A stretch of 64,000 bases of DNA, taken from Streptomyces pseudovenezuelae (lineage in GTDB: Bacteria > Actinomycetota > Actinomycetes > Streptomycetales > Streptomycetaceae). The stretch lies in assembly GCF_001513955.1 (NCBI RefSeq), contig NZ_KQ948146.1, positions 284,476-348,475 on the forward strand, given 5' to 3'. Under the pieces are notes generated by a model. It worked only from the letters and a program-made list of their open reading frames with translations, was not told the DNA's origin and did no database searches. How positions within the stretch are numbered: the first letter of the stretch is position 1; each line of letters opens with the position of its first letter. A program made the translations under genes and the position numbers. Shown piece after piece: positions 60,221 through 64,000 of the stretch.

Positions 60221-60233
60221 ACAGGGGCACGAC

Positions 60234-60992
60234 ATGCGCAAGTCGAGATCACTGACCACGGCTCTGGGCGCCGCCCTGGCGCTCGTCGTGGCGATCCCCG
60301 CGACCGCCCACGCGAACGTCCTGACCCTGCTCCCCCAGAACGCCGACGGCCTGGAGCAGACCTTCTCCCCCGCCTACGACTACGACCGCGACGGCTGTTA
60401 CGCCACCGCCGCGATCGGCGCCGACGGCACGATCAACCCCGGGCTGAAGCTCGGCGGCGACGTCAACGGCAAGTGCCACGACCCCGCCCAGCTCGCCAAC
60501 GCCAACACCTACTCACGGGCGAAGTGCGACAACGGCTGGTGTGCCGTGATGTACGCCAGCTACTTCGAGAAGGACCAGGCGACCCTCGGTCCGGCGGCCA
60601 TCGGGCACACCCACGACTGGGAGCACGTCGTGGTGTGGGTCCACGACGACCAGGTCCAGTACGTGTCGGTGTCCCAGCACTCCGGCTACCAGGTCGCAGC
60701 CCGCTCGGCGGTGCGTTTCGACGGCACCCACCCGAAGATCGTCTACCACAAGGACGGCGTCTCCACCCACTGCTTCCGCTTCGCGACCGGCGGCGACGAG
60801 CCACCCGAGAACGCCACCGGCGGCTGGTTCTTCCCCCGGCTCGTCGGCTGGAACGGCTATCCCGCCGGCTACCGCGACAAGCTGATCTCCGCGGACTTCG
60901 GCTCGGCCACCCTCAAGATCGACGACGGCGACTTCCAGTACGCCCTCGACCACTCCAAACCGTCCGGGATCCCCTTCGACCCCTCCGCCTGA
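60234..60992 (+). CDS. NPP1/NLP-family necrosis-inducing secreted protein
   Basis: A 252-residue exported protein, signal peptide ending AHAN near 27. It matches the Nep1-like (NLP) family: ALDxF-type opening FSPAYDYDRDGCYATAAI, then WCAVMYASYFEKDQ, and the heptapeptide region GHTHDWEHVVVWV. The family consensus is GHRHDWE; the arginine is threonine here, while the metal-binding His, Asp and Glu are kept. NLPs bind plant glycosylated sphingolipids and damage membranes, although many are non-toxic. It starts 13 bp after the chitinase stop and should be co-transcribed with it. Confidence 0.93.
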   Translation: MRKSRSLTTALGAALALVVAIPATAHANVLTLLPQNADGLEQTFSPAYDYDRDGCYATAAIGADGTINPGLKLGGDVNGKCHDPAQLANANTYSRAKCDNGWCAVMYASYFEKDQATLGPAAIGHTHDWEHVVVWVHDDQVQYVSVSQHSGYQVAARSAVRFDGTHPKIVYHKDGVSTHCFRFATGGDEPPENATGGWFFPRLVGWNGYPAGYRDKLISADFGSATLKIDDGDFQYALDHSKPSGIPFDPSA

Positions 60993-60997
60993 GCGAG

Positions 60998-61035
60998 GCG
61001 GCCGGCCTGCCGAGCAGCGCCGGCAGGCCGGCCGC
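60998..61035. terminator. Bidirectional hairpin terminator
   Basis: GCGGCCGGCCTGCCG and CGGCAGGCCGGCCGC form a perfect 15-bp stem with an 8-nt loop, between the convergent NPP1 and nuclease-like genes. It begins 5 bp after one stop and ends 5 bp before the other. Confidence 0.8.
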
Positions 61036-61040
61036 CAGGA

Positions 61041-62189
61041 TCAGGCGGAGGGGTCCGGACCCTCGACGAGCCTCTCGACCGCGGACAGAACGCCCTCCAG
61101 GGCACCGGGCTCCGCGGCGAGAGCGTCGAGGGAGACGGACGGCCAGGCGTTGTAGCCCTTGGCCGGCAGCGCCTCCAGCCGCTCGGCCAGGCCGGGGACG
61201 ACGGGCAGTGAGGCCGCGAACCCCGCCGCCCGCTCCTGACCGAGGTGATAACTGATCGATCCGAAGGCGAAGGAAAGGTCGTCCCGTACGGGCTTGTCCA
61301 GCACGGACAGGCTCCAGAACGGCACCTGCCGTCCGGAGACGGAGTAATGGGCGGACATGCTCGGGTACTTGGCCGTTCCGCCCTCCAGGCGCCCGTTGGC
61401 CGCGGCGTGATCGAGCAGGGCCGTCGCGATCCGCCCAACCTCCGGATCGGGACGGGACCGAAGGGCCGCGTCCATCTCGGTCCGCGTGGTACGCCGCGTG
61501 GTCCGGCGACCGGACGGGGACTTCGCCACCGAGGCGACCTCACCGTGAATGCGCGGGACGAGGACACGAAGGCTTCCCCCGCCCCGGTACTGGGTCAGCT
61601 CGACCGCGTACACATCGGTCTGCCGCAGCTGGCGGTTCAGGAACTCGACGATCGCCCGCAGCTCCAGCGGAATCTGATCAGCGACGAACAGCAGCCGCAT
61701 CTGCCCGGCGGCCAACCGCTCCTCGACCGACGTCCAGAACTCGTCCGCGGAACGGCCGCCGAGAAGCTCCTCGTACCCCTCCTCCAACGTTCGCCCGTGC
61801 TTGACGCAGGTGTCCTCGAAGGAGCGCTGCAGCAGGGCCGCCGGCCAGTAACGGGCGGCGTTCGCCGCGTAGTCCAGCATCTGCCCGACGACCTCGCGGC
61901 GGATCCGGGTGTCGGTGGCACGCTTGACCTCCACCAGCGTCGGCACGCCGTCCGCGTCGACGAAGAGATGGTCCAGCCAGTACGCCGTCCCGCTCTCGGT
62001 GCCCGTCGGCACCCTCATCTCACGGGCCACCAGCACCAGCCGCAGCGGCCGTCCGTCGGCCAGGGTGCCGAAGTCGAGCATCCGTGGATGGCGCGCCAGC
62101 AACTCCTGGAACTCCGCCTCGGTCTCGAACCCGGCAAGCTCCAGCGCCTGCAGTTCCTCGCCCAGGACGAACACCGGCTGATCGGACAC
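61041..62189 (-). CDS. Nuclease-like protein with PD-(D/E)xK core
   Basis: A 382-residue soluble protein. The N-terminal half has a restriction-like core: YWLDHLFVDADGVPTLVEVK (Asp, then ExK) with RREVVGQMLDYAANAARYW behind it, as in NucS-type and DUF91-like nucleases. The C-terminal part (about 280-382) holds a domain with YNAWPSVSLDAL that I do not recognise. It could be a repair or defence nuclease. The GTG at 62189 is the most likely start, with GGGGAG very close; longer in-frame starts exist up to 62369. It stands alone. Confidence 0.7.
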   Translation of the reverse strand: MSDQPVFVLGEELQALELAGFETEAEFQELLARHPRMLDFGTLADGRPLRLVLVAREMRVPTGTESGTAYWLDHLFVDADGVPTLVEVKRATDTRIRREVVGQMLDYAANAARYWPAALLQRSFEDTCVKHGRTLEEGYEELLGGRSADEFWTSVEERLAAGQMRLLFVADQIPLELRAIVEFLNRQLRQTDVYAVELTQYRGGGSLRVLVPRIHGEVASVAKSPSGRRTTRRTTRTEMDAALRSRPDPEVGRIATALLDHAAANGRLEGGTAKYPSMSAHYSVSGRQVPFWSLSVLDKPVRDDLSFAFGSISYHLGQERAAGFAASLPVVPGLAERLEALPAKGYNAWPSVSLDALAAEPGALEGVLSAVERLVEGPDPSA

Positions 62190-62379
62190 GCACTCCCCAC
62201 CCTCACGTAACGCCCCGTCGTACCCCCTGGGGCCGGGCCTCGGGACGGAGTCGACGGCCGTCCGCACTTCTTCCAACAGCGCTGCCAAGCCTAGGGCCTG
62301 CTCCCCATCCCCGGCGGTCCGGATACGTGGGACGGAGCTGCCCGGAGCTTCGAGCCGACCGCGGCCCACGACCCCTCCC

Positions 62380-63237
62380 TCACGTCAACTCGATCGTGCC
62401 CGCCACGAATGCCGTCACGCCCGTGACCAGCAGGGCGAGGACGAAGGCGGTGCTCATCGCGCCGGACCGGCGGTCGGCGGTGGGGTCGGTTGTGTGGACG
62501 GAGGGGTCGGAGGGGGCGTAGTGGATGGTCAGGGCCCGGTGGAGGGAGCGGCCGGGATCGCGGATGCCGTCGCGGGACAGGACGGTGACGCGGGTGCCCT
62601 CACGGGTGGTGAACCTGACGACGGGGGCGTGGCTGACGAGCTCGCCGCCCTCGCCGTCGGCATGGACGTCCCTCGTGACGGCCACGACCCGCGCCGGGAC
62701 GGCGACAGCCGACGCCAGCAGGGCCTTGCGGGCGCGTGCCACGCGGATGTCGGGGCTGCGCACCGCGGCGGCGGTCAGCAGGGCGCCGAAGCCGAGCAGT
62801 GCCCACGGGTACCCCCAGCGGACGGTCGCGTCGATCACCAGCCCGACGAGGAGCAGCATGACCGCGCAGTCGGGGACCATGCGTCCGTTCTTCTCCCCGT
62901 CGGTGTCGAGCACGACCGCGAACCGGAGCGGTCGCCCCGGGGGATAACGCACCTCGACCTCCCGGCCCACCCACGCCACCTCGATCGCGTTGCCGTGGTC
63001 GCCGGCGTTGGGCAGGGCGAACTCCCGCCCGGTGGCCGGGTCCTGGAAGGCGAGCGTCACCGGTATCCCGGGTCGCTTGGAGTCACCGTGGGCCGGCAGC
63101 CCCACGTCCACGATCCGCGCCTTCACCCACACCGCCCGCTGGGCCCGGGTCACCCCGGCGACCGAGCGGCCGTATCCGAGCAGGGCCACGGCTGCGGGGA
63201 CCGTCCACCAGAGCGCCGGCAGGTCGTGCCATGTCAT
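62380..63237 (-). CDS. DUF3592-like membrane protein
   Basis: A 285-residue protein with an N-terminal hydrophobic segment (LWWTVPAAVALLGYG), two central ones (VMLLLVGLVIDATV and ALLGFGALLTAAAV), and a C-terminal one (TAFVLALLVTGVTAFVAG). Between them are two beta-rich copies of a DUF3592-type unit: VKARIVDVGLP with EVRYPPGRPLRF, and VPARVVAVTRDV with IHYAPSDPSVH. Function is unknown. The ATG at 63237 follows GGAG with 5-nt spacing. Immediately upstream of that is a run of twelve G on this strand. Confidence 0.75.
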   Translation of the reverse strand: MTWHDLPALWWTVPAAVALLGYGRSVAGVTRAQRAVWVKARIVDVGLPAHGDSKRPGIPVTLAFQDPATGREFALPNAGDHGNAIEVAWVGREVEVRYPPGRPLRFAVVLDTDGEKNGRMVPDCAVMLLLVGLVIDATVRWGYPWALLGFGALLTAAAVRSPDIRVARARKALLASAVAVPARVVAVTRDVHADGEGGELVSHAPVVRFTTREGTRVTVLSRDGIRDPGRSLHRALTIHYAPSDPSVHTTDPTADRRSGAMSTAFVLALLVTGVTAFVAGTIELT

Positions 63238-63244
63238 CGGATCT

Positions 63245-63256
63245 CCCCCCCCCCCC
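63245..63256. repeat. Homopolymer of twelve C
   Basis: Twelve consecutive C on the plus strand (G on the coding strand) form the 5' side of the ribosome site of the gene starting at 63237. Such a tract can slip in replication or in sequencing. Slippage would alter promoter spacing but not the distance from GGAG to ATG. Confidence 0.9.
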
Positions 63257-63365
63257 GGGACAGACGCATTCGGGCGTCCTGATGTTCGGCATCGTGTGCA
63301 CGGTGGTCTTCCTGGCCCCGGGCGCGATGGTCCGTTCACCGGCGCCTCGTGCGGCGGGGCGGGTG

Positions 63366-63791
63366 TCACGGGGTCACGCCGTCCCCGGCGTAGAGGTAGC
63401 CGCCCGGGCGGGCGGGGTCGGCGATCAGCAGGACCTGGTCGCCGGTGCGGGGGATGCGCAGCTTGGAGACGATGGTCTGCAGGGGGACCCGGTCGGTGGT
63501 TCCGGCCGGCTGGAGGATCAGGTCGACGACCGGGTCGAAGTTGACCAGCCGCCCGGTGTCGCTGATCGACAGGACGACGGCGGCCGTGGTCGGCGCCCCC
63601 TGCGCGAGCAACTGCCGGACGTCGTGGCCGGACTGGTACGCGCCGATCGACTGCTGGACCTTGGCGAAGTCCTCCGCGCCGAGGAACGCGCGCGTGGTGC
63701 GGCCGTAGAAGCCCTTGCCGCTCGCCACCTTGCCGGCGATCTCGGCGGCCCGCTCCTCGCGGTTCCTGCCGCGCTTGCCGAAGATTCCCAT
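63366..63791 (-). CDS. Conserved hypothetical protein related to its DUF3592 neighbour
   Basis: A 141-residue protein opening MGIFGKRGRNREERAAEIAG. The C-terminal half has a unit (TTAAVVLSISDTGRLVNFDP and onward) like that in short Streptomyces proteins of unknown function. No signal or membrane segment is seen. The start is the ATG at 63791. It lies upstream of the DUF3592 gene on the same strand, separated by 128 bp, and is divergent from the partial gene at the right edge. Confidence 0.7.
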   Translation of the reverse strand: MGIFGKRGRNREERAAEIAGKVASGKGFYGRTTRAFLGAEDFAKVQQSIGAYQSGHDVRQLLAQGAPTTAAVVLSISDTGRLVNFDPVVDLILQPAGTTDRVPLQTIVSKLRIPRTGDQVLLIADPARPGGYLYAGDGVTP

Positions 63792-63914
63792 GTCCGCTTC
63801 TCCTTGTGGTGAGCACCGCATCCGGCGCGGTGCATGGAGGGGACGCTAGGAGGCCCGGGACGCCTACCGATCCCAGGTTCGACCGCCTGTTCGTGGACGA
63901 CGTACTCTCCCCCC

Positions 63915-64000
63915 ATGCCGCCTCCGAGCCAGCCGATCGGCGAGCGCCGACCGCGCGCCCAGGTCATCGACCACGCCTGGCGTGACCTCGGGGCGGGGCT
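63915..64000 (+). CDS. Start of an unidentified gene, cut by the window edge
   Basis: Twenty-eight codons from the ATG at 63915 read MPPPSQPIGERRPRAQVIDH and remain open to the window end. Basic N-termini of this sort precede several Streptomyces sensor kinases, but nothing diagnostic is present. No ribosome site precedes the ATG, while TACTCT at 63903-63908 could be a -10 box placing the transcript start on or near the ATG, so a leaderless message is possible. Confidence 0.45.
   Translation, partial: MPPPSQPIGERRPRAQVIDHAWRDLGAG

Noticed and set aside
1..64000. tRNA, rRNA, insertion sequence, prophage or conjugative element
   Set aside because: I saw no cloverleaf-like segment, ribosomal sequence, transposase, integrase or terminal inverted repeats in the window.

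Overview
The window is chromosomal DNA from a Streptomyces-type actinomycete. The composition is very GC-rich with strong third-position G/C, many genes start with GTG or TTG, and genes are packed with 4-bp ATGA/GTGA overlaps. Families typical of the genus are present: DUF5999, DUF3626, stand-alone and fused CYP102 P450s, LacI-controlled sugar operons and RICIN-tagged secreted enzymes. I see no rRNA, tRNA, CRISPR array, insertion sequence or phage. All calls come from reading the sequence; no database search was run.

Layout. 1-12 kb is oxidative and accessory metabolism: the first 764 codons of a self-sufficient P450-reductase, a divergent PAS-LuxR regulator, DUF3626, a scar holding the 3' ends of two broken genes (3980-4281), a FUSC exporter, a Tat lipoprotein lactonase, a DUF2470 gene with a clear iron box, and a TetR gene divergent from a stand-alone CYP102. 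11-15 kb holds a YkgJ-pentapeptide protein, DUF5999, an ECF sigma factor, a lipoprotein and a proline iminopeptidase.

15.4-34 kb is the core of the window, a nearly complete L-rhamnose system. On the minus strand are an ABC importer (ATPase, two permeases, lipoprotein binder), a mutarotase, a secreted BNR beta-propeller and a LacI repressor. Divergent from them are isomerase, fused rhamnulose-phosphate aldolase/lactaldehyde dehydrogenase, kinase and LutABC, which would turn the lactate produced into pyruvate. A cytoplasmic GH78 rhamnosidase closes the block. The two divergent promoters each carry the same 14-bp operator (12 of 14 bases identical) just after the -10 box, and the rhamnosidase promoter has a related site.

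34-44.4 kb is mixed: two unknown proteins, an ABC/FtsX pair, a MoxR/VWA pair, a 140-bp direct duplication, an SDR and a medium-chain reductase sharing two TetR-type palindromes, a cupin, and a PLP dehydratase with a YheO-type regulator. 44.5-53.8 kb has two GH35 beta-galactosidases with a LacI gene, then a second LacI gene in an operon with a 968-residue kinase/beta-domain/aminotransferase fusion whose promoter carries a perfect 18-bp palindrome. 54-64 kb has a ten-unit tandem repeat, PAP2, YihY/BrkB, a small membrane protein, a secreted trio (RICIN-beta-helix, RICIN-GH19 chitinase, NPP1 necrosis-inducing protein) behind a promoter with a DasR-like site, a nuclease-like protein, two DUF3592-type neighbours and the start of a further gene at the right edge.
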